In this document: piece after piece, positions 31,704-42,130 of the stretch
How positions within the stretch are numbered: the first letter of the stretch is position 1
How the letters are laid out: every line of letters starts with the position of its first letter
Assembly (NCBI GenBank): GCA_003971905.1
Contig: RSEE01000038.1
Span: 558,001 to 622,000 of the forward strand
Length of the DNA: 64,000 nt
Direction of reading: 5' to 3'
DNA from: Moniliella sp. 'wahieum'
Taxonomy: Eukaryota; Basidiomycota; Moniliellomycetes; Moniliellales; Moniliellaceae
Notes under the pieces: generated by a model
What the model saw: only the letters and a program-made list of their open reading frames with translations
Told to the model about the DNA's origin: nothing
Database searches by the model: none
Translations under genes and position numbers: made by a program

Positions 31704-34688
31704 TCAGATGGTGATCTGCGTCGCATCCAGGTTGAGCGCATGCAGCAGCAGGTTGACGTTGCGGATGCGCGCCTCCGGCCCGTCCTGGCCCGACGCAGCC
31801 ACCGCCGCCAGCTCCGCATCCACGTCCGCCGTCGGGCGCAGCGTCTGGAGCGCACGCCCCTGCACCGCCCACTCCTTGGCACTCGCCACGTTTCCAGAAT
31901 CTTCTCCCGCAGCCCGGCACCAGCACCTGCTGCTGCTCCATCGTACACGCCACCGCCAACGCCGCCATGAACCGCCACACCGGCTCGTCTTCATGGTCAA
32001 TGTTGCGGTACCGGCCCCGCTCCACGCCCTCGGCCCCGCTCGCCGGCAGAGGCGCCGCGCCAAACGCACCCGAGATGTAGTAACCCGGCCCAAACGGCAG
32101 CAGCGCACGTGCGCGCGTCGAGGGGAACAGACTCGGCAGCACGCCCGGCTGCGAGAGACGGTGGAAGAGTTGGCCAAAGTAGTGCACCCAGGAAGCCACA
32201 TCCTGCCCGGACGGCGCACCGGCCGTGTCGGGAGGTGCATTGGCACCAGCTGGCGCAACGCCTCGGCCCGCGATAGGAAGATGGTAAAGAACAGCACACC
32301 TGGCGGGAGCGCGCGACCCGAACAACATCGTTGCGCTCGAGGAAGATGGCCAGCATGCCCGCCACGTACTTGAGCGGCTGCACCGTCACAAGGTGCAGCA
32401 TAAACGGAATGATCGTGTTGGCAAACGCTTCCGTCTGTTCCCAAACCGATTCGCGCAAGCCAGCCGGAGCACCCTCCTCCTCCAGCACATGTGCTTGCCG
32501 AACCACATTGAGCTGGTCAAACGAGGCGACAATCATGGTCATCGTCGTTAGCTGCTGGTCATTGCCCAACAGCCGCATCGCCCTTGGCACCAGCCGCTGG
32601 CCCTTGAGACTGTCCATAATAGACACAAAGGGGTGGGGGTTGGAGATGTCCGTGGCTCCAGCACGCGCTAGCTCCTTCCACAGCTGGGACGTCAAGGCCA
32701 CACGCTCCTCCCGTCGTCCTCCTGCGCTTTCGGTACCAGTTCCTCCCTTCAGGCGGGTGGGCTCCGTAGCGGCCGTCGCGCCATCGCGACGCAGTTGTTC
32801 AATGGCGAGCACCGTGTCGTACAACGTTTCAATAATCGCCAACGCTTCCCGCCGCGTGAGCGGATCCCGCTTCGTTACTCCCCTCCCCTCGCCCAGGCCC
32901 ACATCGTTGGCCAGAGCCGTGCGAACAGCCGCGTGGGCAGCCAAGTCGGCCGCCGTCGGACCCGAGGCCGCTGGTGCCGAGTCGGGGAGGGAAAGGGTTT
33001 GACGCATGCCCTTCGTTGAGCTGGCGCTCAACTTGCCTAGCGCACCTTCCAACGCGGCCCCGGACGCGACTTTTGCGACCGTTCGATCCGGTTGCGAACA
33101 ATGCGCTCGACTTGCTGTTGCATGCGCAGAATGGCCGTCTCGCGACGAGAGAGGCGAGACTGTTGCTTGCGTCCACGCCGGTCCAGCGCGCCTTGCTCCC
33201 GCTCCCCAACCGATGTGGTGACACTTTCCGTCGAAGGCAGCAGCGGCGCATTCATGCCACTACGGCCACGCAGAGTAAAGTAAATGTGAGCGTAAAAGTC
33301 GTCCGTGTAGGGGTCCGAGGTGACCAACTGGCTCACCTGAATCCGCGTAATAAACTGTTTGTCCGATTGCTCATCAACCCATTGTACTTGCTCATGGCCC
33401 CGCTTGGCCTCGGCGCGTTGGGCGCGGGATTGCTGCGCAATCCACGCCATGACCTTCGGCTGCGCATGCAGGTGGAGCGCGTGCAAGGCAGATGCCTCCA
33501 TGTGCTGTGCGGCCGAGGCCATTTCCGGGTTGGAGAGGTCGGTGGTACGAAGCGCTGCCAGCGGCGGGAAGGTCATCGCGATAAACTCCAACTCCTCAAA
33601 CTGGATCGGGGCGGGAGACGCAGAATGGCGCTTGGACCGTGGCCGGCATGGAGTCGAGTAGCGCTTTCATACGAGCAAAATGCATGGCTTGGCTCTCCCC
33701 CTGGACAGGCCCCTGGACAGGGGCCACCCCAGCAGGCTGGCTTGTGGGCGTAGCGGGAGCCGGGCGGCAGCTGGAGCGGATCGAGCGCGCTCGTCCCGCA
33801 TCTGCGCCCTCCTGCTGCATAATCTGCGCCAGGAGGGGCACTCCAGCATTGGCTTGAACCGGCACCGCAGTCGGCGTGACAGGCGCACCCGAGGGAGTAC
33901 CCGGCGTGCCGGGAGCAGGGGGGCAGGCACCCGAGCCGTCGGCATCGAGGGCACGGAGCAGCGTACATACCGGGCGGCGGCACCCCACCGCCGGGTACCG
34001 GGATCGGACCAGGTCCGGGCGGGGGGGCGGAAGCACGCTGTTGCCGCATCTGCGCCTCCACCTCCTCCATCGTGAGGCATGCGTCGCGGACCGGGAGCTG
34101 GAACCGGAGCCGGAGCCGGAGCCGTGGCGGACAGGAGGCGGCACGCATCTCGCGCTCAATTTCCTCGACCGACTTGGCGGGCTTGGTGGCAAGGGGCGTA
34201 CCACCGCGGGACGAACTGCGAGGCTTGTCCGTCAAAAAGTCGGCCAAGTCCGAGAGAACTTGGACGGCTTGGACGGGGTCTGCTTGGCTCCCCACGCGGG
34301 CAGAGGCGCGGGCTTGGCCAGACTAGGCGGATTGCCAAAGTCAAAGTCGTTGCCTGGCAAGAGAGGGGTTAGCACGCGGTGGTCAAGGGGGGGCATCACG
34401 TACCGACCACGCCACCGCCAAAGGTGTCGTCGTTGAAGGCATCTCCCTTCATCCAGCTGGTCACCCAGACCGTCGTAGTCCTCTGCGCCCCAGGTGTAGA
34501 CGGCCATGTCTTCCTTGTTGCCCATGTGGGCGCGGATCTTGGCATCCAAGTCGTCGTCGTCGTCGGGCGCGGCGGAGGCAGTGGGGTCGAAGGTGCGGTC
34601 GCTGGCGAGCGGACGCTCGCCGTGGGCGGCACCGGGCGGCCCACCGGCCCGGTCGCGGGAGGGTCGTGTCGAAGCCAAAGAACGACAT
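31704..34688 (-). CDS. PAT1, decapping activator / P-body scaffold
   Basis: Promotes mRNA decapping and translational repression with Dhh1, the Lsm1-7 ring and Dcp2. The start ATG at 34688 opens with the characteristic MSFFGFDTTLP. The N-terminal Pat1 motif (MAVYTWGAEDYDGLGDQLDE, GDAFNDDTFGG) and the intron 34354-34403 follow. A Pro/Gln-rich middle contains TMEEVEAQMRQQRA and VPGGGVPPPGMY. The core reads KQFITRIQVSQLVTSDPYTD, DFYAHIYFTLRG, RRETAILRMQQQVERIVRNR and RREALAIIETLYDTVLAIEQ. The C-terminal helical domain has FVSIMDSLKGQRLVPRAMRL and MIVASFDQLNVV, ending NLLLHALNLDATQITI at 31704. About 990 codons is a normal length. Multiple frame slips occur, mainly in the GC-rich middle and the last 400 codons. 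Further introns cannot be excluded. Confidence 0.9.
34354..34403 (-). other. Intron of PAT1
   Basis: 50 bp, GTACGT donor, GCTAACC branch site, TTGCCAG acceptor. Joins DTFGGGVVG to NDFDFGNPPSL. Confidence 0.85.
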
Positions 34689-35178
34689 GGTCGTCGCACA
34701 GCAAAACCGCCGGGCCGTCCAGCGCGGGCTGCTGCCTGGGCCGATCGAAACGCACGTCCGCTGCTGTTCTGCACCGTGCGTTCCGCCCTCCTGTCGGCGT
34801 CCCATTCCGCCCCGTCGAGTCGGCCGCAACCACACTGGCCCCGCGCCGCGTGGGCCTCGGGCTTGCATCGTTCGGCGCTGGCACTGCCCTGCTGCCTGCA
34901 TCTCCAACCCATGCCAGTCTGGCAAATGCCGCCTACCGTTTGCCTGATGCACATGCCAACGGCAGCTGCTTGCCTTCGCCGCTTTGGCGTCGCCTGTCGG
35001 TGTGTTGCTGGCGCTGCGCCTCCACCCACCGCTCTCGAGATGGGACAAAAGTCCCGACGATTCGTTAGTGCTCACTTTGATGGCATAACCACCACCCAGG
35101 CTGCGAGAAAGGCAGCACCAGAAACTGTCGTGGATACAGCAATTGAGCGAAAAAAAATAGGACGCCCATATGTCGGGT
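34689..35178. other. PAT1 promoter region and flank of tRNA-Arg
   Basis: Open frames here on the plus strand are GC-rich antisense artefacts. The A8 run at 35150-35157 is the presumed tRNA terminator. Confidence 0.5.
35150..35157 (-). terminator. RNA polymerase III terminator of tRNA-Arg
   Basis: Eight T on the minus strand, 21 nt past the 3' end of the tRNA. Confidence 0.75.
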
Positions 35179-35259
35179 CGAACGACGCAGGGGTCGAACC
35201 TGCAACCTCCTGATTACAACCAGTCGTAGTCAGACGCGCTACCATTGCGCCAGCCGTCC
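35179..35259 (-). tRNA. tRNA-Arg(ACG) with a 9-nt intron
   Basis: 81 nt. The acceptor GGACGGC pairs with GTCGTTC (two G-U pairs), discriminator G. The D arm is GCGC...GCGC with AATGGTA loop. The anticodon stem TCTGA/TCAGG encloses CTACGA, an intron of nine bases (CTGGTTGTA) and A38, giving a normal 7-nt loop with anticodon ACG (35225-35227). The T arm GCAGG-TTCGACC-CCTGC contains a canonical B box. The body (TGGCGCAATGGTAGCGCGTC) is typical of fungal tRNA-Arg. A GTA within the intron is not the anticodon because it does not sit in a valid loop. Confidence 0.9.
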
Positions 35260-35665
35260 TTATTCATTGGTATCGTACATGTTTCCTCACACCTAATGTG
35301 CTCGAATTGGCTTGACTGACATCCATTGATGCTCGTGCTGATTCCTATGCGCATAGTGCATCAACCTGACCGCCATCATTGCGGCCTCGCCTGTAGTAAC
35401 ATGGGATTCCTGTCGGGCATTTGCAATTGGAAGGCAGTGGCCCGTTAGACGGGCTCGGCTCAAGGTGCTGTACCTAGAAAGTCACCTCATACAAGAGTAG
35501 ATAGTATCCTCGCACCACGACACAGATCAAGAGCACCCTGGCCAAACTAGCTTGCTGCCGCACCTAGGCCCAAGTGTGCCCAAACGAGCGAGCCAACAGA
35601 CTGTGGGAGAGGGATGAATTTGGGTAGACCATCATGAATGCCAAGATGCGTAGTCCCGAGACTAA
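35260..35665. other. Intergenic between tRNA-Arg and QCR7
   Basis: No gene or repeat recognised. Confidence 0.5.
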
Positions 35666-36349
35666 TTAGGGCTTCTTGATGGTGGCATTGTCATATGCCG
35701 CACGCTCCGCCAGCTCGGAAGCAACCTGCTGGACAAATGGCGTCAGGTAGCGCGCATCCTCTTCCGCCTTCGTCCACTCGCTCTTGGAAGAGGGCGGTGG
35801 AGCATGTCCTGGTGCACCGCGCGACGGATGCGCCAGATGCGGTCCTGCTGCTCACGAGGCGAGAGACGGGCAATGGCCTGCGCGAAAAGTAACAGACAAG
35901 GTTAGTTCCCATCCGCTTCCGATTCCCAGGCACCCTGGCTTCCACCTCCTATCTCCACAATGGGCCAGGCCTGGGGCCTGCGGGTTGCCCCATGCCCCCC
36001 ACACGTCCCTTCGGTAGATTCGGCACACCGCTATCAGGCCGGCAGGAGGGGGGGGGGGATCCAGGCCGCCGGTAGTCCAGCTGCTCTGTTCGCACGCCTG
36101 TACACTGTGCTGCAACCCGCGGGGGTGGACAACAACTGCGAGCCAACATGGCTGGGGTGGAAGAGGGTCCAACATACCTTCTGCATCACCTCGCTCTCCT
36201 CGATCAGCAGATCGTCAACTTGAGCCCGAGCTTGCGGTAGCCCATCTTGTCGACGTACCAGCGGGCCAAGGCTGGAGCTTGCGGTGAACCCAAGGGTTGG
36301 CCTTGATGAGGTCACCAAGGGTGCTCAGACGACGGAGGTTGGTGTACAT
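35666..36349 (-). CDS. QCR7: Cytochrome bc1 complex subunit 7 (14 kDa), two exons
   Basis: Matrix-facing subunit of respiratory complex III. The start ATG at 36349 reads MYTNLRRLSTLGDLIKANPW. It continues WVHRKLQPWARWYVDKMGYR, KLGLKVDDLLIEESEVMQ, is spliced, and continues AIARLSPREQQDRIWRIRRA, VHQDMLHRPLP, EDARYLTPFVQQVASELAER and ends TIKKP at 35666-35668. KLGLKxDDLLIEE and the RIxRIxRAxxxxxxHxxLP pattern are diagnostic of QCR7. The intron 35878-36177 is unusually long for this window. Single-base losses break the frame after QPW and at LKVDD, and at least one more lies in exon 2. No cleavable presequence is expected for this subunit. Confidence 0.92.
35878..36177 (-). other. 300-bp intron of QCR7
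   Basis: GTATGT donor, ACTAACC branch site, TTTTCGCGCAG acceptor. Contains a C11 run on the sense strand. No snoRNA-like boxes were recognised, though I could not fold it. Confidence 0.85.
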
Positions 36350-37177
36350 GGTGGCCAGGCGGTGGTGGAAAGACAGACACGCCAGGCGCCACCACCGTCC
36401 CGCCCCAGCGACCCACTGGCCAGGACGAGCGGGAAGACGGGCTGATTTCAAATCAGTGGCCTCCTGCCACCGCGCTTTACACTCGCCCTGTGCCGCGGTG
36501 TGGCCCCGGGCCGCGCCGACTGCACTGCAGGACAAGTTCCGCTGCAATATTAGAAAGCGTCGACGCATTGATTTGGCAGCCGCGATCTCACCTCTACTGC
36601 TGTCCTCGGCGCCCAACGCCTGCCGGGTCCTGGCCAGGTGAGGTGAAGCGGTTACTGGCAACCGTGGGGCAGGTGGCGACACCGTGGGACGACGAGAGGA
36701 GGCAGAGCGGAGAATGCTCACCGCATCAGGCCGCTTTGCCTGCAGCACCCCAGGATCGAGACCGAATGGGGCGTGTGCTCGCATCCGCGTAACCGGCGGC
36801 CGTCTGATACAGTTTTGGCACCCTGGACCAATGCACCGTTCTCGCTCTGTGTCGCATGTTCTATCAATGCATCCAACCACTTGGCACCACTCCTGGTATA
36901 CACGTCGCAAACGAAAGTAGTAATCCATTTACACAAATAAACTCGCACGTCCGTACCTCCCGTCTCGTCTCGGCATATGCATGCCGAGGGGCACCTTGCC
37001 TGGGGCGGGTCTGGGCTCAATCGTTGATGCGCAGCCAAAGGATGTGCCCGTTGGCCGCCGACCGAGAAGACCTTTGATGCTCACTATGCCACTACCGCCG
37101 CCCAATCCCCAGGACAGAAGTCGCGGCGCGCTAGGGACCGAGAAGAACACACAGCGTCAGTACTTGCCCCACACGCG
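36350..37177. other. Promoter of QCR7 and 3' flank of the AAAP transporter
   Basis: No gene recognised; open frames have no family-like motif. Confidence 0.45.
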
Positions 37178-38948
37178 CTAGAGCATGCCAATCAACGTAC
37201 AAGCCAAGGTCAGAATCAGGAAGCCCTTGACCACCCACGGGTGCACTGGCCGACCAACGGGAACGTGTAGTCCTGGGGCCGCGCCAGGCCCTTGCGCTCG
37301 CGGTACAGGTAGAGCACCAGCGCAAAGCAGGGCGGCAAGGTAAATGAGAAATTGAAGATGCCCAACGCGCTGACCAGGCCCTGGACCGTGCCCACCTGCG
37401 GATGGCCGAGGCAACGGCATACGATGCGCCCCAGATCAGTACCGTAAAGGGAACCCAGAGCATCATGCCATATGGCGTCGTGCGCGGTGGACCACGAAAA
37501 CGCCGCCCTCGATCACCTGCATTTTGATACGAGCAACGCGGCAGGTCAAAAAAACGCACACGCGGGGAGGCAGATAGGGAAGGGAGAGGAGGGGAGGCGG
37601 AGAGGAGAGACGAACCTCACTATAACGCCCTTGAGGACAGCTTGCCCACTACGGCGGCCGCGTAGGATACCGGTCAGGAGGTAAAGCACATTGCCGCATC
37701 GAGTGCCTTGCCTGGGGCCATGCCGCCGTACGCGGGGCTGAGCGAGTACTGTCCCGCCAAACTGTAGACCCAATTGCAAACAGAATGTAGAGCGCCGTCA
37801 ACGTCGTCTCGCACGCCGCCAAGCCTTTCCAAAACTGACGCGGATCCGTCATCTCGCTGGCAATCTCAACAAAGATGAGTGCGCCCCAAAGCAGTAAATG
37901 ATGTTGAACACGCCGTTCACCCGGGTGGCCAGGATCAGGCGTGATGGCGTACGTCTCGATGGGAGGGTAGGGCGGAACCGAGGCCTTGGTTGGTACTGAT
38001 CGCTGGCCAGTTGAGCCCATCGCGCTGCATCACCACCAGCGTGATTACCACCAGGGCAATGTTGACCCAGACGGCAATATGCGAGAGGGAGCCAGGCCCC
38101 GAATGGTGCGTACCTGGGCAAACACGATCCCCACAATCGCCCATACTGCCACGGCGAGGGTGAAGCACATGCTCTTGTTGTGCGATTGGAGCAAACTTTC
38201 CAGTGCCTGACCGTTGGTCAGCGACGCTACGCCAATGAGCAAAACAACTGGCTTTGCTGCAAAACATGACGATGCGCACCCAGCGACCGGCGATGCGATG
38301 TGCCAAGTCCGGGTAGGAAGTCACGGGGAACCGAACCGAGTCCAAGCTGCAAAACACGTGCATCAGAATCGCCCCACACATCACTGCCGCCGCACTGAGC
38401 ACGACAAAGAGAATGTTGGTCGGCACGTAACCCAGTGCGCCCTCGGCGTACGGCACCACATTCGGTCCCACCTGGTCCGTCCATAGGAGCAACATGATGC
38501 TAGGCCCACTGGTACGCAGACTGGCCGCCTTACGAAGTTTGAGCTGCGTATGCACGTCCAGGCCTTCCAGCTGATCCACCGTCCCGCTCGCCACTTTGAG
38601 TTCGACGTCCGATCCAATCCCCGCCTCGCCTGCCGACAGGCTGGGAAGCGGAACAACGGCCGCATTCCCCTCGGCCTTGACGTCCACGCCCGCGTCGCCC
38701 TTCTCGGACTTGTCAACCGCAGGATCGGAAGTGGAAAGCGGGGAGGCCAAGGCCGGCAAAGCTGTCGACGTAGTAGTAGCCTTCGCCTTGCGGCCCCGCA
38801 TCCAGCGCCACATTGCCAGCACCGGATCCAGGAACGCGGGGCCGGCACCGCGCACGCCAGCACGCGCAGCGTCGGCCTCCTGCGCGCGCTGGATGCGCGC
38901 CCAGTAGATCTGCTCCTCAATGGTAGGAGCGGTGGGTGAGGAGGACAT
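37178..38948 (-). CDS. Amino-acid transporter, AAAP family (Aa_trans domain)
   Basis: Multi-pass membrane protein that exchanges amino acids across the plasma or vacuolar membrane, usually coupled to protons. The start ATG at 38948 reads MSSSPTAPTIEEQIYWARIQ. A cytosolic N-terminal region of ~170 residues follows, Lys/Ala/Asp-rich. Membrane segments then succeed each other: DQVGPNVVPYAEGALGYVPT, NILFVVLSAAAVMCGAILMH, CSKASQLFCLIGVASLTNG, FTLAVAVWAIVGIVFAQVR, IAVWVNIALVVITLVVM, FGALIFVEIASEMTDPRQFW, ACETTLTALYILFAIG, and near the end IWGASYAVASAIPQVGTVQ, GLVSALGIFNFSFTLPPCF, GFLILTLACTLIGML. The PxxFxxxxxx..EM.DP.. string is typical of this family. Many single-base frame slips; splices at several of them cannot be excluded. 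A second, more divergent member lies at 58784-60857. Confidence 0.82.
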
Positions 38949-39550
38949 GGAAGGTGGGGGGGGGAACAAGAAGGACGGAAGGAGGGGCGGGAGGCGAGGA
39001 GGCGCCACCTTCCTGCGGGTGCTATGATGCAGCAAGTAAGTCGTTCGCCTGTCTCACATTGTGCGGTCCTACCGCCGTTGTTGTGCCGCAGCCGGGCTGC
39101 GCCCAACGGCTAGCGCTGGGGCAGTCCTCGCAGTGCGCACGTCGCCAGCCAGCAGCCAGCAGCCAGCAGCCACAGGCAGTGGCCTGCGGTGGTCCAGATG
39201 TCCCCTGTACGAGCGGTACGCCAGGGTAGTACTCAAGCCTCGGCTTCAGTCTCTCGTCTATCAAACAGAGTGCTGATACCGACGTGTGATATACTGACGA
39301 GCCTCTGTGTCCCTCTGCGCCTCTTGTGCAGTACCATCAGTTGCTATCTGGCCCAGTTGCCACTGCCCCTTGGCGCATTGGCGCAGCAATACCCAAATTC
39401 AGCCTCTGGCCACAGCACAGGAGCGTTGTGTGATGTGGGTCCCAAGCCAGCCCAGGAACACGGCGGGGCGGGGGGCAACAAGAGACGGTCCGGGCCCTGG
39501 CTTGGGTCTTTGATTCCATTATGCACGTTCAGACGTTCAAGCGCCCAGGC

Positions 39551-39580
39551 CTCAAGCTCTCAAGCTTCAAGCTTCAAGCC
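39551..39580. repeat. AAGCTTC heptamer array
   Basis: TCAAGCTCTCAAGCTTCAAG and continuing; another array 60 bp downstream at 39640-39658. Confidence 0.75.
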
Positions 39581-39977
39581 GCTGTGGGCCTCAGGGGCAT
39601 GTAACAGTGCCTAGTACCTATCAGCTTCCGGTTCCGGCGTCAAGCTTCAAGCTTCAATCAGTGCCTAGCGCCTATCGAGCGTCTATCGACTGTCCCAGCT
39701 TGGTGCCGGGGAGCCCCCAGCCATTCGGCTCTTCGTCGCTGCGTTCGATGAGGTACCCCAGAGAAGGTGCACGCCACGGAACCACTCACTATGGCAGCAA
39801 TCATTAATCAGCAAGCAATCAGCACCCTCATCGACCTCATCCATCTCAGATCCAGGTACTAGTAACGGTGGGGCAGGGGGGGAGCGAAAGGAAAACGACG
39901 GGTGCTTTGAAAAATGCGTTCCGGGTTTAAATTTTAACGTTTGGTGGTACTTAGGAACCTGTTTACACGGGACCGCT

Positions 39978-40018
39978 TGTCACATGTCACATGTCACGCG
40001 TCACATGTCACACGTCAC
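39978..40018. repeat. TCACATG / TCACGCG heptamer array
   Basis: Six consecutive GTCACRYGT-type words, alternating ACATGT and ACGCGT palindromic cores. Confidence 0.8.
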
Positions 40019-41036
40019 AATCCCTATCAGTCAGTATATCCCGCCGCACTCCGAGTCAGCACCAGCACGACCGCACAGTCGCTACAGGTCAATCTAGCTA
40101 GCGACCAACTCGTCAAGCTTGTGACGTGAAAAGTGAGCAAGTGAATGTACAATGCGTTTGGCCCACGCCAGCCGCCGCACCACCACCACATACCACTGAC
40201 ATCCCGACGCTCTAAAGCTTCAAGCGCCTTATTAGCGCCGCCAGCGACAGCTACCAGGAGCTAGCCTACCCCCAGCATCCTCCTGTGTGACATGTGGCGT
40301 CACCTGTCACAGGCGTGGTGTGTGACATGGAGGCGGCCCGTTCCACTCGCTTCCGCTCCCGCCCACACCTGTTTCTTTTCCCTAAGCCGGGGGCGGTACA
40401 CAACCCATCCATAACTTCTTCACTCGCAGGTCCCACGAGGCCGGGGCTATCCTGTTGCATCCTAAACAGTTCTCGTGTGTGTCCAGAAGCCGCGGCATCG
40501 ATGCCTTGGTCTGGTGTTTGACGCTGCCCACGCTACTACGCACCCTGAGGGCTGAATCTTAGTCTGAGGTCGTCCAAGTTGATACAAATAGGAGACAGGC
40601 AGGAAACATATAGGAAGACAGAGAGTAAACATAAGGGGGGCAAAAACGGCCACGGCAGTTGGAAAAGAGGAAAGTGAAGAAAAAAAAAGGCATGGAGAAG
40701 GGGGATGGAGCAAGCTAGAAACGAGCCAAGCCCAGTTGGATAAGTCCAGCAGGGCTTGCGGGGGGCGAACAAGGAAACGCAGGCAAAGGCGATTGCCCAA
40801 GATACACAACGGGGCAGCTCAACGACAGAGTGCGGAGACTAATGACCCAATGTTGCTAGGGGGAACCAACCTTGCGCTCCGTGGCAAGCACAAGAGGCGA
40901 CAAGGTGCCTGGGCTCGAGGTTCTCGAGAAGATGGGGCAGGCAGCGACGTCACTGGCAAGAGGGACAGAGGGGTCGACGATCAGGTTCGTGTCCGGGAGC
41001 CAGCGGGTCGGAGCCACAAAATCAGCATGGTAAAGT

Positions 41037-42130
41037 TTAACCGGAAATAGGAGTGAGATCGACCACGTCAAAGCGGGGGCGAGGCGAGCGAGCTGCAACA
41101 ATAGGCTTGACATCCTCATCGGGCAAGATTTCCGCTTGCATGGCAGGATAGGCCGCCAAGACAATCGTCTTCTGCGTCTCGGACAGACCTTCCTTCTTCA
41201 TGTGCACATTCTTGATGTGCCGATGCATGTCGGCCCGGCGGTGCGACGCGTGGGCGCACTGGGCAAGGGACAAGGGAAACGCTTGTTGCAGTTGGGATCA
41301 TGGGTCTTGAGGTGTTCTTTAAGATTATATGCACGGTCAAACACCAACGGGCATTGGTCGCACTGGTACATGCGCGGACCTGCCGGGATAGCATACGGAC
41401 TGGCCGCCTCGCGCAGGATTGGCGCGGGCGCCGGTGCGCTCCAAAGCCAGACGCAGACGAGGTCGTCGATCGCGGACACGCTTCCTGGTGCGCGGCTCGT
41501 TCCACCAGACCTTGCAACACGATTTCCGCGGGGATCTCTTGCACCAACGAGCGGCGCGACAACGTGAGGAATTGGAGCATCGTCGACGCCGGCGTGCCAT
41601 TCGCAGCCATGTCCTTGAGACTGGCGCACACCGACTCGTATGTAAGTCCATTCGGGTCCAGAGAAGAGGCAGCGTCCGCCTTCGCAAGCTGCGGCTTACA
41701 CTCGGGCGAGGACGCAAGTGTCATCGTGGATGGGGGCGAGCAGTGTGCATCAGATCAGGCAGATGATCTTTCGTCTCCTGGATCGATAGGTTGGGGAGAG
41801 CGGCTTGGGACATGACAGGCGACACGGTGGCCGCCCGCGAATGCGGGGACATGTCCATGTCCATAAGATTTGGGCCAGATCCGGGGGCGAGGAGGCGTCG
41901 ATCGATACCGAGCTGTCGTATTCCGAAGGGGAAAGAGGATAGGAGCCAGGGCTGGAGCTGAAGGAGGCCTGGCTAAAGGAAGCGTAGTCTCCATCGGGGA
42001 GGTGCGGGTCGAGGGCAAAGAGATCAGGTGCGAGGGTCAACGTGTTGTCACGCTTGGGCTCGGACATGATGGTGGCAAACACGTCGTAGTCGACGGGAGC
42101 GTTGATGGCAGGGTTGAGGAGCTCGGGCAT
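41037..42130 (-). CDS. C2H2 zinc-finger protein, putative transcription factor
   Basis: Likely nuclear DNA-binding regulator of about 360 residues. The start ATG at 42130 reads MPELLNPAINAPVDYDVFAT. The N-terminal half is acidic and Ser/Pro-rich (TLAPDLFALDPHLPDGDYAS, SFSSSPGSYPLSPSEYDSSV), suggesting an activation region. A helical part follows (LTYESVCASLKDMAANG, TMLQFLTLSRRSLVQEIPAE). The C-terminal part holds two fingers. The first, YQCDQCPLVFDRAYNLKEHL plus KTH, fits C-x2-C-x12-H-x3-H. The second, FPCPLPQCAHASHRRADMHR plus HIKNVH, fits C-x4-C-x12-H-x4-H. The tail is short and acidic (PDEDVKPIV...DVVDLTPISG), ending at 41037-41039. Frame slips near 41700-41850 and within the finger region need correction. 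The family and targets are not identifiable from two fingers. Confidence 0.75.

Larger units (their letters stand above)
38949..41036. other. 2-kb gene-free stretch rich in short repeats
   Basis: Contains CAGCCAG units (39150-39175), AAGCTTC arrays (39551-39580, 39640-39658), CACATGT/CACGCGT words (39978-40018), then 3' flank of the C2H2 gene. I see no protein-like frame. Confidence 0.5.

Noticed and set aside
30756-32373. Long plus-strand open frames of 240-330 codons opposite profilin and PAT1
   Set aside because: They are antisense shadows of GC-rich coding sequence; the minus strand carries unmistakable profilin and Pat1 motifs.
33876-35213. Several 180-235 codon plus-strand frames opposite PAT1 and across tRNA-Arg
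   Set aside because: One of them runs through the tRNA gene, and all are Arg/Pro/Gly-rich antisense readings without motifs.
35179-35259. tRNA-Tyr(GTA) reading of the tRNA gene
   Set aside because: GTA does not fall in a 7-nt loop closed by a 5-bp stem, while ACG does once a 9-nt intron at 37/38 is removed; the tRNA body is Arg-like.
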